A DNA stretch of 64,000 nt, from the NCBI RefSeq assembly GCF_000526375.1, contig NZ_JAFY01000002.1, positions 1,054,001 through 1,118,000 of the forward strand. Direction: 5' to 3'. This document shows, piece after piece, positions 8,646-17,277 of this stretch; the first letter of the stretch is position 1; each line of letters opens with the position of its first letter. The notes below the pieces were generated by a model, which searched no databases, was not told the origin of the DNA, and was given only the letters and a program-made list of their open reading frames with translations. The position numbers and the translations under genes were made by a program. The DNA is from Aminiphilus circumscriptus DSM 16581 (GTDB lineage: Bacteria > Synergistota > Synergistia > Synergistales > Aminiphilaceae).

Positions 8646-8685
8646 GCCCGCCCGGGATCTTTGTATGCCGGGCGGGCGTTTTTTC
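8646..8685 (+). terminator. Rho-independent terminator after C45/C69-like gene
   Basis: Perfect 10-base-pair stem GCCCGCCCGG / CCGGGCGGGC (arms 8646-8655 and 8668-8677) followed by GTTTTTTCG. Confidence 0.9.
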
Positions 8686-8862
8686 GTCGCCCTGTTTTCT
8701 GGCTGGTTTGGTTTCTTGGCCTGACGTTACCCTTTCGGCCGAGGCGGAACCCGTCGCGGTGCTGGACGACCTGGATCTTTTTCTGGCGGTGACGCGGAAA
8801 CCCTCCGCGGGTGCTCGCGGAAACAGGCGGTGACCTTCTTCCTGCTTTCGTAGCAGAGTGCG

Positions 8863-8891
8863 TTGACGTGGTTCCTTTTCAGTGGTAGGGT
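8863..8891 (+). promoter_or_regulatory. Candidate promoter for lipoprotein-HEAT operon
   Basis: TTGACG, 17 bases, TAGGGT, ending about 95 bases before the lipoprotein start. The -35 matches five of six consensus positions; the -10 is weak. The rest of the 300-base gap after the terminator shows no other feature. Confidence 0.45.
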
Positions 8892-8986
8892 TGTACTCTC
8901 TCGGTAGAAATACGTACCCGGAAGCATGCGGCGTACCGGAAAAACGGAAAGAACCGGGCGGTGAAAAAACAGGGAGGTGGCGTGGT

Positions 8987-10735
8987 ATGGGTGGCATGAA
9001 AGGAAAGCGTCTGATCTGGCTGATTCTGGTGTTCAACGTCTTCGTTCTGGGCGGTTGTGGCGGTGGTGGCGGCGGCGGTGGCGCGCCGGACACGTCGGTG
9101 TCGGTGACATCCGTGGAAATCCTGCCCGAGGGGGATGTCCATCTCCGGAGTCCCGTGTCGTTGACGGTGGCTCTCGACAGCGCCACGGAACTGAGCGACC
9201 TCGGCATGGCCTATTATCTCGTCAGCAAGGACGAAGAAACGCAGCGGATCGAAAGCTACCACTTCGGCAGCGCATCGATTCCTCTGGTGTCCTCGGGGGA
9301 GGGGGCCTACACGCAGACCTTCGTCTTCTCCGACGATGTCCCCGCGGGAACGTACAACCTCGTGGTCCAGGTGGATCCCCTCGAATCCGTGCTCTCCCGG
9401 GCTGTGGTCTTCGAGGCTCCGGAGAGCCTCCTCGTCACCGTCGCGGACGACCGGAACCTGCCGGACCTCGTGCTGCGCGAGCTGCGTCCCCATTCAGCCT
9501 ATCTGGTCCTCAACCACGACGAGCACACCGCCGACAACGTGCGACGCAGCCACATCGCCGGGACGCTCGACGTGGAATCCGTGGCATACGGCGCGTCGAA
9601 CGTGGCCCTAGGAGCCTTCGTGGAAACCGACAGAGGCTACGAGGAGGTCCTGCTCTGGGATTCCGCGAGCCGTTCCTATGTGAGACACCTGATTCTTCCC
9701 TCCCTCGACGCGAACACGCTGCAGTCGCTCATGGTGGGTGTCTTCGTTCCCGAGGCCGTGCGGAACCGCCTTGCAGGGCGGACTTCCACAAATTTGAAGT
9801 TCGTTGTGGATCCCCTCGGCGCGATCGAGGAGAACGAGGCGACGGCGGTCGTTCCCACCAGGGGTGACGACAATGAGATCGTTCATCCCGTGAACATCTA
9901 CGAGGGCGTGCCCGTGGCGGCCTCCGATGCGGCGGGGCTCGCCTTTCAGACGAGCTTCAGCAAAGGATTCAGCAACAATTATTTCGGCACGGAAGTGGAT
10001 TTTCTGGGCAAGGCCTGGTTCGGGATTCAGGGCATCGGTGCCTCCGTCTCCGGTGGTGTTCCCGTGACGATTCTGGGGCACACCTTCGATTTCCTGAAGG
10101 CAACGTCGGACGCGCACTACAATCCGATCATGCCCACCGATTCGGCTTTCGATCTCGACGTGGAGTTTGCGGGCATGACGCTCTACAGCAAGAGCGGCAA
10201 TGCGAACTTCTCCTGGGAGGAGACCTGGCAGATCGAGAAGCGCATGGGCTACTCCCAGACGTTCGTCATCGCCGTCGTGCCCGTGGAGCTGAGCGCGGGA
10301 GCGAGCGGAGCCCTGGGCATCAAGGCCACGGTGAACATCGCCGCCGCCTTCGAGGGGACCGTGTCGCCCTTCGTGGACGTCGGTGCCTACGCCTCCGCGG
10401 CGGTCAATCTCGCGGTCGCCAAGGGAGGCGTCCGGGGTACGCTCTACCTGGTGGGGTGCACCTTCGACACGACGCTGGGCGGAACCATCGCCGCCGACAC
10501 GGGGGCGACGCAGCTCACGGGAACGCTCACCGAGAAGGTGGGATACACGCTCAAGGGTCCCAACGGAAAGATCGAGCTCTATGTGGACTGGCCGAAGACC
10601 TGCTGGAAATGGCACGTCATCCCCTATCCCTGCGGTTGGCACGAGGCGACCAAATCGCTCGTGAGCTGGTCCGCCTTTTCCAAGAGCGACACGCTCTTCG
10701 ACAAGCAACAGTCCGTGACGGTGCCGCTCCAGTGA
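8987..10735 (+). CDS. Poly-glycine-led outer-surface lipoprotein, function unknown
   Basis: 582 residues starting with a lipoprotein signal (VFVLGGC lipobox, acylated cysteine near residue 25) followed at once by a run of eight glycines, a flexible tether common in surface lipoproteins. Residues about 40-170 look like an immunoglobulin-like beta domain (segments such as SVSVTSVEILPEG and YTQTFVFSDDVPAGTYNLVVQ). The remainder is beta-rich with many small residues and three or more cysteines near the C-terminus. No catalytic motif is recognised. The start has GGGAGG at good spacing. The next gene follows after 22 bases and is probably co-transcribed, so the two products may act together at the cell surface. 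Confidence 0.7.
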   Translation: MGGMKGKRLIWLILVFNVFVLGGCGGGGGGGGAPDTSVSVTSVEILPEGDVHLRSPVSLTVALDSATELSDLGMAYYLVSKDEETQRIESYHFGSASIPLVSSGEGAYTQTFVFSDDVPAGTYNLVVQVDPLESVLSRAVVFEAPESLLVTVADDRNLPDLVLRELRPHSAYLVLNHDEHTADNVRRSHIAGTLDVESVAYGASNVALGAFVETDRGYEEVLLWDSASRSYVRHLILPSLDANTLQSLMVGVFVPEAVRNRLAGRTSTNLKFVVDPLGAIEENEATAVVPTRGDDNEIVHPVNIYEGVPVAASDAAGLAFQTSFSKGFSNNYFGTEVDFLGKAWFGIQGIGASVSGGVPVTILGHTFDFLKATSDAHYNPIMPTDSAFDLDVEFAGMTLYSKSGNANFSWEETWQIEKRMGYSQTFVIAVVPVELSAGASGALGIKATVNIAAAFEGTVSPFVDVGAYASAAVNLAVAKGGVRGTLYLVGCTFDTTLGGTIAADTGATQLTGTLTEKVGYTLKGPNGKIELYVDWPKTCWKWHVIPYPCGWHEATKSLVSWSAFSKSDTLFDKQQSVTVPLQ

Positions 10736-10757
10736 CGGAGCTCCGCGAAGGATTTTC

Positions 10758-12599
10758 ATGCGAGTGAACCGTCTCTTCGCCATTCTCGTGGTGCTCTTCC
10801 TCTGGATGGGCCTTTGGGGATGGTGGACTCAGCGCGAAGAACGCGAAGTACCCGAACCTCCCCTGGAGGAGGCCCCCGCGCCGGTACTGCGGTGGGAGGG
10901 CGGAGCCCGGTACGAGGTGGCGGTGCAGAGCGACATGTTTTCCGGAGAGGCGCCGGATCCTGCGGCGCCTTCCACCCTTCGTTTCTCGGGAGTGCTGCAT
11001 CTCCGGGTTGCCTCGGCGGACGCGGAGTCCGTGACGGCGGACCTTCGCTTCGGGCCTCTTGCCTGCGAGGTGTTCGGGCAGCCTGCTCCCGAGATGGCGG
11101 AGCGTCTGTCCGCGCCCTTTGTCGTGCGCTTTGCCCGGGACGGACGCATTGATGCGGTGCTCCTGCCCGAGGCGATTCCCGAGGGAGAACGCATCGTGGC
11201 GGAGGAAGCGCTTCGGGCCGCCGAGATCGTGCTCTCCGGCGACGCGGCCGCCTGGACCGCCCTGGAGTCCCATCGGACGGGGGAGTATGAAGCCCGCTAC
11301 GAGCGAGGCGAAGGCGGAGCGATCCGCAAGCGGAAGATACGATATCTCGATGCCGCCTCCCCGGTGCGGGTGGAGGTGCTCTCCTCGGACATGACGGCCC
11401 GGCTCTCTTCCACGGTGTGGCTTGCCTCCGCGGAGGGGGTGGAGTTCCTTGCGGCATCGAGCGGCGGCGCGCCCCTTTTTCGGACCCGCCTGGCCTTTTC
11501 GCTCCGGGAGATCTCCGGCGAGCCCGACCTGTCCGCTCCGCCGGCGAGGGCAAAGTCCGTATCCGGCAGGGCGACGTCTTCTCCGGCGCCGGGAGCGGCC
11601 ACGCCCTCTTCCGGGGGGGCAGCCGCGCCCTCTCCGGCATCCGGAAGTGGTGCGGCACCGCCTTCCGAGGCCGGGCGTTTCACGTTGCTGCTTGATGCTT
11701 TCGACCGGCGCGACCAGGAGGGGTTCGAGGAGCTGCTCGCCCTGCTGCAGGCCGATCCGGAGCTGGGAGCGGAGGTGGTGGCCCGCATCCTCGACCCGAG
11801 GACCGAGGACGCCCTGCAGGCGGCCCTGGTGGATCTGCTCGGCACGAGCGGTACGCCCGAGGCGCAGCGCTTTCTGCTGGGACTGGCGGAAAACCCCGTC
11901 GCGTCTTCCATGAACGCACTGCGGGCGGTCATCGCCCTCGGCGGCGTGGCTTCCCCCACGGAGGAGGCCCAAAGCGGCCTGTGGCGGCTCGCCCGGGCGA
12001 AAGGCGACGAGCGGGTGGAGGACCTTGCGCGCACGTCTCTTCTGGCGCTCGGCGTCACCGCCGCGACGCTCGGGAGCGCCGACGACCCCGCCGCAGCCGA
12101 GGCGTCCCGGTCCATCGTGGACGGGCTGTTGGGGGTGCTCGACGGCGCGAGCGGGCCGGAGCTGCGGGTGACTCTCAAGGCTCTTGGCAACACCGGAAAT
12201 CCCGCGGCGGCGGAACGCGTCGGCGCGTTTCTCCGGGCGGAGGACCCCGCCACCCGGGCCGCCGCCGCGACGGCGCTGCGGCGCATGCCTGGAGAGGCCG
12301 TGGAGACGCTCCTTCTTGCCACCCTCGCCGCCGAAGGCGTTCCCCAGGTACGGGGGGCGCTCGTGCGCAGCCTGGGTACCCGCGAGCCGGACGAGCGAAT
12401 CGTCTCCACCCTCGCTGCGAGCGCGCAGGCGGAGGAGAGCCCTCTCGTCCGGGGAGAGATGATCCGCACCCTCGCGAAGGGGGGCGACCGTTTTCCCGCC
12501 GTGCGCGAGACCTTTCATCGCATGCTCGATACCGAGACGGATCCGCAGAATCTGGAGTTGCTCCGCCGGTTCCTCTCGCGGACGCCCTCCGGGCCGTGA
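10758..12599 (+). CDS. Membrane-anchored HEAT-repeat protein with vitellogenin-like N-terminal domain
   Basis: 613 residues. An N-terminal signal anchor (about 5-24) is followed by a beta-rich domain to about 250. Its segment LSAPFVVRFARDGRIDAVLLP and the following helix with EEALRAAEIVL resemble the lipoprotein N-terminal (vitellogenin_N) fold. A Pro/Ala/Ser-rich linker spans about 254-306. From 307 to the end are tandem helical pairs such as ATRAAAATALRRMPGEAVET and VRGALVRSLGTREPDE, typical HEAT repeats. The order beta-domain then helical superhelix is that of lipid-transfer proteins of the vitellogenin/MTP class, but the link is by pattern only. It lies 22 bases after the lipoprotein gene and is probably in the same operon. 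Confidence 0.65.
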   Translation: MRVNRLFAILVVLFLWMGLWGWWTQREEREVPEPPLEEAPAPVLRWEGGARYEVAVQSDMFSGEAPDPAAPSTLRFSGVLHLRVASADAESVTADLRFGPLACEVFGQPAPEMAERLSAPFVVRFARDGRIDAVLLPEAIPEGERIVAEEALRAAEIVLSGDAAAWTALESHRTGEYEARYERGEGGAIRKRKIRYLDAASPVRVEVLSSDMTARLSSTVWLASAEGVEFLAASSGGAPLFRTRLAFSLREISGEPDLSAPPARAKSVSGRATSSPAPGAATPSSGGAAAPSPASGSGAAPPSEAGRFTLLLDAFDRRDQEGFEELLALLQADPELGAEVVARILDPRTEDALQAALVDLLGTSGTPEAQRFLLGLAENPVASSMNALRAVIALGGVASPTEEAQSGLWRLARAKGDERVEDLARTSLLALGVTAATLGSADDPAAAEASRSIVDGLLGVLDGASGPELRVTLKALGNTGNPAAAERVGAFLRAEDPATRAAAATALRRMPGEAVETLLLATLAAEGVPQVRGALVRSLGTREPDERIVSTLAASAQAEESPLVRGEMIRTLAKGGDRFPAVRETFHRMLDTETDPQNLELLRRFLSRTPSGP

Positions 12600-12656
12600 T
12601 TCCCGGGGATTCGCCTCCTCCGGGTGGAACCGCGAGGTAACTGTGCCGCCCCGCCC

Positions 12657-12684
12657 TTGACAGAACGACGAATCGGCCTACACT
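12657..12684 (+). promoter_or_regulatory. Promoter of FMN riboswitch-ribB unit
   Basis: TTGACA, 16 bases, TACACT, ending about a dozen bases before the riboswitch aptamer. Both hexamers are close to the housekeeping sigma consensus. Confidence 0.75.
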
Positions 12685-12696
12685 GACGGTGAGCCT

Positions 12697-12842
12697 GTTC
12701 TCGGGGCGGGGTGCGAATCCCCACCGGCGGTATCCCGGCTGTGCCGGGGAGCCCGCGAGCGCTCCGTTCCTCTTCGGGGGAGCGGAGGTCAGCAGATCTG
12801 GTGCGATGCCAGAGCCGACGGTGACAGTCCGGACGAGAGAGA
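12697..12842 (+). promoter_or_regulatory. FMN riboswitch (RFN element)
   Basis: The conserved RFN blocks appear in order: TCGGGGCGGGGTGCGAATCC, CCACCGGCGGT, GAGCCCGCGAGCG, CAGATCTGGTGCGATGCCAG, then GCCGACGGTGACAGTCCGGA. A variable stem (CTCCGTTCCTCTTCGGGGGAG) fills the usual insertion. It binds flavin mononucleotide and shuts off the downstream riboflavin gene. No T-run terminator follows, so control is probably at translation (see the hairpin at 12908). Confidence 0.95.
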
Positions 12843-12907
12843 GCGAGCCCTCCGCATTCATTTCCCTGCGGCGTGCCCTGCCCGTTGCATTCCTCCCCCG
12901 ATTCAGG

Positions 12908-12928
12908 CCTCGACTCGATTCGAGGAGG
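12908..12928 (+). promoter_or_regulatory. Hairpin overlapping the ribB ribosome-binding site
   Basis: CCTCGA and TCGAGG form a stem around a 6-base loop, and the 3' arm runs into the GGAGG (12924-12928) that serves the GTG start at 12937. Sequestering this site is the likely output of the FMN riboswitch. Confidence 0.6.
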
Positions 12929-12936
12929 TCGTTACC

Positions 12937-13674
12937 GTGAATCCCCATGTCTGTGCCTGCTCCTGTTCTTTGTCCTCTGCCGCGCCTTCACCTTCTTCCG
13001 CGGTGTCCCCGCTCCCTTCCGTTCCCGCTCCCACCTTGCCGGCCACGCCTTCCGAGCGGGTCCGCGCAGCCCTGGCGTCACTGCGTCGCGGCGAGGGTGT
13101 CCTTGTCGTGGATGACGAGGACCGCGAGAACGAGGGGGATCTGATCTACGCCGCATCATCCCTCACCGAGGCCCAGATGGCCCTGCTCATCCGGGAGTGC
13201 AGCGGCATCGTCTGCCTCTGTCTCCCCGAGGAGAAGATCCGCGAGCTGGACCTTCCCCCCATGGTGGCGAAGAACACCAGCCCCTATCAGACGGCCTTCA
13301 CGGTCTCCATCGAGGCGAGCGAGGGCGTCACCACGGGCGTCTCCGCCGCGGACAGGGTCCGGACCGTCAAGGCCGCCGTGGCGGAAGGAGCCCGTCCGGA
13401 GGATCTGCGCCGCCCCGGCCACGTCTTCCCCCTCTGTGCCCGTCCCGGAGGCGTCCTCGAACGGCGGGGACACACGGAGGCCACGGTGGATCTCATGCAC
13501 CTCGCGGGGCTGCCTCCCTACGGTGTGCTCTGTGAGCTCACCAACCCCGACGGCACCATGGCCCGCCTGCCCGAGATCCTGCGCTTCGGCGCGGAGCACG
13601 GACTTCCCGTGGTGACCGTGGAGGACCTCGTCGCTCACAGACGAGATGTTTCACGAGAACGCGCCGAAATCTGA
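12937..13674 (+). CDS. ribB: 3,4-dihydroxy-2-butanone-4-phosphate synthase
   Basis: 245 residues. It converts ribulose 5-phosphate to the four-carbon precursor of riboflavin. [10 protein letters not shown] (59-68) holds the metal-binding acidic residues; the segment [17 protein letters not shown] and the metal-ligand histidine in GHTEAT are also present. It is the stand-alone form: there is no fused GTP cyclohydrolase II domain. The first 38 residues are a Pro/Ser-rich, cysteine-containing extension absent from most homologues, so a later start is conceivable, but only the GTG at 12937 has a good ribosome site (GGAGG, 8 bases). It is under the FMN riboswitch and no other rib gene follows. Confidence 0.95.
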   Translation: MNPHVCACSCSLSSAAPSPSSAVSPLPSVPAPTLPATPSERVRAALASLRRGEGVLVVDDEDRENEGDLIYAASSLTEAQMALLIRECSGIVCLCLPEEKIRELDLPPMVAKNTSPYQTAFTVSIEASEGVTTGVSAADRVRTVKAAVAEGARPEDLRRPGHVFPLCARPGGVLERRGHTEATVDLMHLAGLPPYGVLCELTNPDGTMARLPEILRFGAEHGLPVVTVEDLVAHRRDVSRERAEI

Positions 13675-14001
13675 TTTTTTTCGGGCCGCCTTGTCGTCAG
13701 TTTTTCTCGAAGAGGTTTCAAGGAATGTGTCGAATGCGGAGGGAGACGGCGTGCGGTACCTGCGGACAGGAACTCACCTCACTCCGAAATCTTGCAAACG
13801 GCCTTGATGAACCCCCCGAGCGTGGAGACCGTATGTCACTCCGCCCGCTCCCTTCGGAGATGTGCGCCCGGGGCGTGTCCTTTGCCGGGTGCGGGGAGTT
13901 CTCTTGTGAACCCTGCGCCGCGAACCGTGGACTTTAAACAGCGGACTGCGACCGAGGCATTCTTCCCCTCAAACGCTCTTTACGCCGAACATCGAAACGT
14001 C
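13675..14001. other. Intergenic region after ribB
   Basis: No convincing gene. A 70-codon frame with four CxxC-like pairs exists (13725-13937) but lacks a ribosome site and recognisable family, so it is not called. Confidence 0.4.
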
Positions 14002-14030
14002 CGCCCGCGCGCTGCGCGGGCGTTTTTTTC
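14002..14030 (+). terminator. Rho-independent terminator
   Basis: CGCCCGCGC / GCGCGGGCG stem with a 3-base loop followed by seven T. It lies 330 bases after ribB and ends that transcript or insulates the grd unit that starts 300 bases later. Confidence 0.85.
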
Positions 14031-14336
14031 GCCGCCCTGTCGCACCCTTTTGTGCGGACGTCCAAAAGACGTCCGAATTCCTCCTCTAAGGTTCTCGCTC
14101 TGGTCCGATGCGAAAGAACACATTCTTTCCTATGATGCGAATGAAGGAAATGCGGCATTTCGGCGCGACCGGCGAGCGGCGTGCCCCGGCGTGTCGTGAG
14201 CGTCACGGACAACGTGCGAGAACGTGGAACGGGGTACGGAAGAGGGAAACGGATGCGGCGGTGGTGGGAAACTCCGGGGATCGCCGCGCCGGGATGGTTC
14301 GAATGCGCCGGAAGGCGCGGGGGAGGGAGGCGCATC

Positions 14337-15632
14337 ATGCGGTTGGAACTGCACGAGGTCGTCATTCGGCGAATCCAGTGGGGAGACAGGACGGGAGCCT
14401 GGAACGGCGTCCTGACGGTGAACCGCGAGGAGGCCGCCGCGGAAGTGGCGAAGGACGAGCGTTTTGCGTCGGTATGCCTCGATCTGGCCCATCCGGGCGA
14501 GAAGGTGCGGATCATTCCGGTGAAGGACGTGGTGGAACCGCGGGTGAAACTTGCCCGGTCGGGGGAGCCCCTCGGCTATTTTCCCGGGTTCTTCGCTCCC
14601 GCGGGAACCGCGGGGAAGGGGGTCACCCTGGTGTTGCGGGGTGCTGCGGTGGTGACCTGCGGTCCCATCGTGGCCTTTCAGGAAGGGTTCATCGACATGT
14701 CCGGTCCTGGGGCGGCCTACACGCCCTTCTCCGAGACGGCGAACCTGGTTCTCACCGTGGAGCCCGATCCGCGCCTGACGAAGCACGCCTACGAGGAGGC
14801 ACTCCGGCTCGCTGGGCTGCGCCTGGCGGTGTACCTCGCCACGGCGGCCAGGAACGCGACCCCGGACGCGATCTCCGTCTACGAGAAGGGCAACGTGAGC
14901 GACGAGGCGATCCGCCTGCCCGATCTTCCCCGGGTGCTCCACGTCTGCATGGCCATCACCCAGGGGCTCCTGCACGACACCTTCGTGCACGGCGGGGACA
15001 TGAAGGCCTCCCTTCCCGTGCTGCTCCATCCCAATGAAGTGCTGGACGGCGCGGTGGTCTCGGGCAACTGCGTCTCCGCCTGCGATAAAAACACCACCTG
15101 GCACCACCAGAACGACCCCGTGGTGCGCGCGCTCTATCGGCGCCACGGCGAGGACCTCAACTTCCTCGGCGTGGTGGTCACCCCCGAGGATGTGCGTCTC
15201 GCTGGAAAGGAGCGGGCCGCCTCCATGAACGCGGCCCTTGCGGAGAGCCTCGGCGCAAGGGGCGTGATCGTCACCGAGGAGGGGTACGGCAATCCCGACA
15301 CCGATCTCTGTCTCAACGCCAAGCAGATGGAGTGCCGGGGCATTCGCACGGTGATCATCGCCGACGAGGCGGCGGGCACGGACGGTGCGAGCCAGGGGCT
15401 TGCGGATTCCGCCCCGGAGATAGCGGCCTTTGTCTCCACGGGCAACGTGAACGAGATGATCGAGGTGCCCGCCATGGAGCGTGTGCTCGGCTATCCCGAC
15501 GCCATCGCCCTTCTCTCCGGAGGCGCCCCGGAGAGCCTGCGCCCCGACGGCAGCATGTTCGTTGAGCTGCAGTCCGTCATCGGTTCCACCTGCGAGCTCG
15601 GCGCCGGTCGCTGGGGCTGCGCGGAATTCTAG
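14337..15632 (+). CDS. grdE: Glycine/sarcosine/betaine reductase component B, alpha-beta proprotein
   Basis: 431 residues, the length of GrdE/GrdG/GrdI proproteins. Family blocks include VRIIPVKDVVEPRVK, GPIVAFQEGFIDMSGPGA, and SGNCVSACDKNTTWHHQND, in which Cys245 is the residue that becomes the catalytic pyruvoyl group after self-cleavage into beta and alpha chains. The pyruvoyl forms a Schiff base with the amine substrate so that the selenol partner (GrdB) can cleave the carbon-nitrogen bond. The start at 14337 has GGGAGG six bases upstream. grdB follows after 28 bases. Which substrate (glycine, sarcosine, betaine or another amine) is used cannot be told from sequence; grdA, grdC, grdD and thioredoxin genes are not in the window. 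Confidence 0.92.
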   Translation: MRLELHEVVIRRIQWGDRTGAWNGVLTVNREEAAAEVAKDERFASVCLDLAHPGEKVRIIPVKDVVEPRVKLARSGEPLGYFPGFFAPAGTAGKGVTLVLRGAAVVTCGPIVAFQEGFIDMSGPGAAYTPFSETANLVLTVEPDPRLTKHAYEEALRLAGLRLAVYLATAARNATPDAISVYEKGNVSDEAIRLPDLPRVLHVCMAITQGLLHDTFVHGGDMKASLPVLLHPNEVLDGAVVSGNCVSACDKNTTWHHQNDPVVRALYRRHGEDLNFLGVVVTPEDVRLAGKERAASMNAALAESLGARGVIVTEEGYGNPDTDLCLNAKQMECRGIRTVIIADEAAGTDGASQGLADSAPEIAAFVSTGNVNEMIEVPAMERVLGYPDAIALLSGGAPESLRPDGSMFVELQSVIGSTCELGAGRWGCAEF

Positions 15633-15660
15633 GCGTGTCTCGGGAAAGGAGGAACGGACC

Positions 15661-16965
15661 GTGATCTATCGTATTGTCCACTACACCAATCAGTTTTTCG
15701 CGGGGCTCGGCGGGGAGGAGAAGGCGGATCTGCGCCCCCTCGTCCGCCCCGGCGCAGTAGGTCCCGCCCAGGGGCTCGAACAGGCCCTCGGAGGAGAGGC
15801 CGTCGTTGTCGCCACGGTGATCTGCGGGGACAACTACATGGCGGAGCACCTCACCTCCGCCACGGAGGAAGTTCTCGCTCTGATCCGGGAACACAAGCCC
15901 GACGCGGTCACCGCGGGACCCGCCTTCAACGCCGGGCGGTACGGAACGGCCTGCGGCGCCGTGCTGGAGAAGGTCGCCGCCGTGCTGAAGGTCCCCGTCG
16001 TGAGCGGCATGTATCCCGAGAATCCCGGCGTGGAACTCTACGGCAGGAACGTGATGCTCGTGAAAACCGGCGACAGCGCCCGGGGCATGAAGGACGCCCT
16101 GGCGAAGATGGCGGAGGTGACGCGCAAGCTCCTCCGCAAGGAGCCCCTCGGCCCGGCGAAGGAGAGCGGCCTGCTCCCCCGGGGGATCCGGCGAAACGTC
16201 CTCCACGAGAAAAGCGGCGCGGAGCGGGCGGTGGAGATGCTTTTGGCCCGCCTGCGGCAGCAGCCCTTCGTCACGGAGTACCCCATGCCGACCTTCCGTC
16301 GGATTCCCCCGGCCCCTCCCGTGGCGGATCTGCGCAGGGCCACCATTGCCCTCGTCTCCTCCGGCGGCGTCGTTCCCAAGGGCAACCCGGACCGCATCCG
16401 GGTCTCCTCGGCGGAGTCCTACGGCGCCTATGACATCAGCGCACTGGAGGACCTGACCCCAGAGAACTACGAATCCATCCACGGCGGCTACGACAGGGTA
16501 TGGGCGAACGTGGACCCCGACGTGGTGATTCCCCTGGACGTGATGCGCGCCCTGGAAAGGGAGGGCGCCTACGGCAAACTGCACCCCGTGCTCTACACCA
16601 CCACCGGAACGGGAACCTCCGTGGCGCACGCGGAGCGCTTCGGCCGGGAGATCGGTGCCGCCCTCAAGGAGGCCGGTGTTGACGCAGTGATTCTCACCTC
16701 CACCTGAGGCACCTGCACTCGATGCGGCGCATCGATGACGCGGGAGATTGAAGCGACGGCGAACATTCCGGTGGTGCAGATCGCCACCATCGTGCCCATC
16801 ATGCTCACCGTCGGGGCGAACCGTATCGTCCCCGGCGTGGCGATACCCCATCCCGTGGGAAACCCCGCCGCGGGGCCCGAGGAGGATCGGGCGGTGCGGC
16901 GAAGCCTTCTTCTGCGGGCCTTCACCGCCATGACCACCCCCGTGACGGAGCAGACCCTCTTCTGA
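15661..16965 (+). CDS. grdB: Glycine/sarcosine/betaine reductase component B gamma subunit, selenoprotein
   Basis: 434 residues including selenocysteine. The frame is interrupted by TGA at 16705-16707 (codon 349) but continues in the same frame with full family homology to the stop at 16963. The context AVILTSTUGTCTRCGA is the known GrdB active site, with U349, C352 and C355. Upstream, VVATVICGDNYM and ITAGPAFNAGRYG-like blocks match the family; downstream, VVQIATIVPIMLTVGANRIV does too. Reading the TGA as a stop would drop 85 conserved residues. A selenocysteine-insertion hairpin follows (16705-16738). Start is a GTG with AAGGAGGA upstream. It forms the selenol half of the substrate-specific component with GrdE and donates the product to GrdA. 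The sel genes needed for insertion must lie elsewhere. Confidence 0.93.
16705..16738 (+). promoter_or_regulatory. Bacterial SECIS hairpin for grdB selenocysteine
   Basis: Directly after the in-frame TGA, TCGATGC (16719-16725) and GCATCGA (16729-16735) form a perfect stem closed by a GGC loop. The loop begins 18 bases after the TGA, within the range where bacterial SECIS loops are bound by SelB, and the loop starts with G as usual. Confidence 0.8.
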
Positions 16966-17277
16966 TCGGCGGAACGCAGGCAGGGCAGCGGGAATTTTCG
17001 CCCCCCGCCTTTTTTCCGGGCGATTTTCCCGGCAGCGGGGCGGAGGTGACGCAACAACAACGAAGAGAGGAGTGCGCGGCGGCCTGGACCCGTCCGCGCA
17101 GCTTCTCCTTTTTCCGTGCCGGTTTCTTTCGGGAAGGGCACCTTTTCTTTTCGGGGCGTTTCTGCGACGATGGCTTCCGGAAACGCCCCACGCGGAGTTT
17201 GACTTCCGGACCCTGCCCCGGCGGGAATCCGGAGCGCGAAGTGACGAGGCTTCGACACGAAGAAGGGAGGAACGGAC
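16966..17277. other. Spacer between grdB and the OCD-family gene
   Basis: 312 bases with no gene. A weak GC stem (GCGGG / CCCGC) followed by CTTTTTT near 16990-17020 may be a partial terminator. No promoter is obvious, so whether the next gene is co-transcribed with grdEB is open. Confidence 0.35.

Noticed and set aside
13725-13937. 70-codon cysteine-rich frame after ribB
   Set aside because: No ribosome site, no family resemblance, and it lies before the terminator in a region of mixed codon use.
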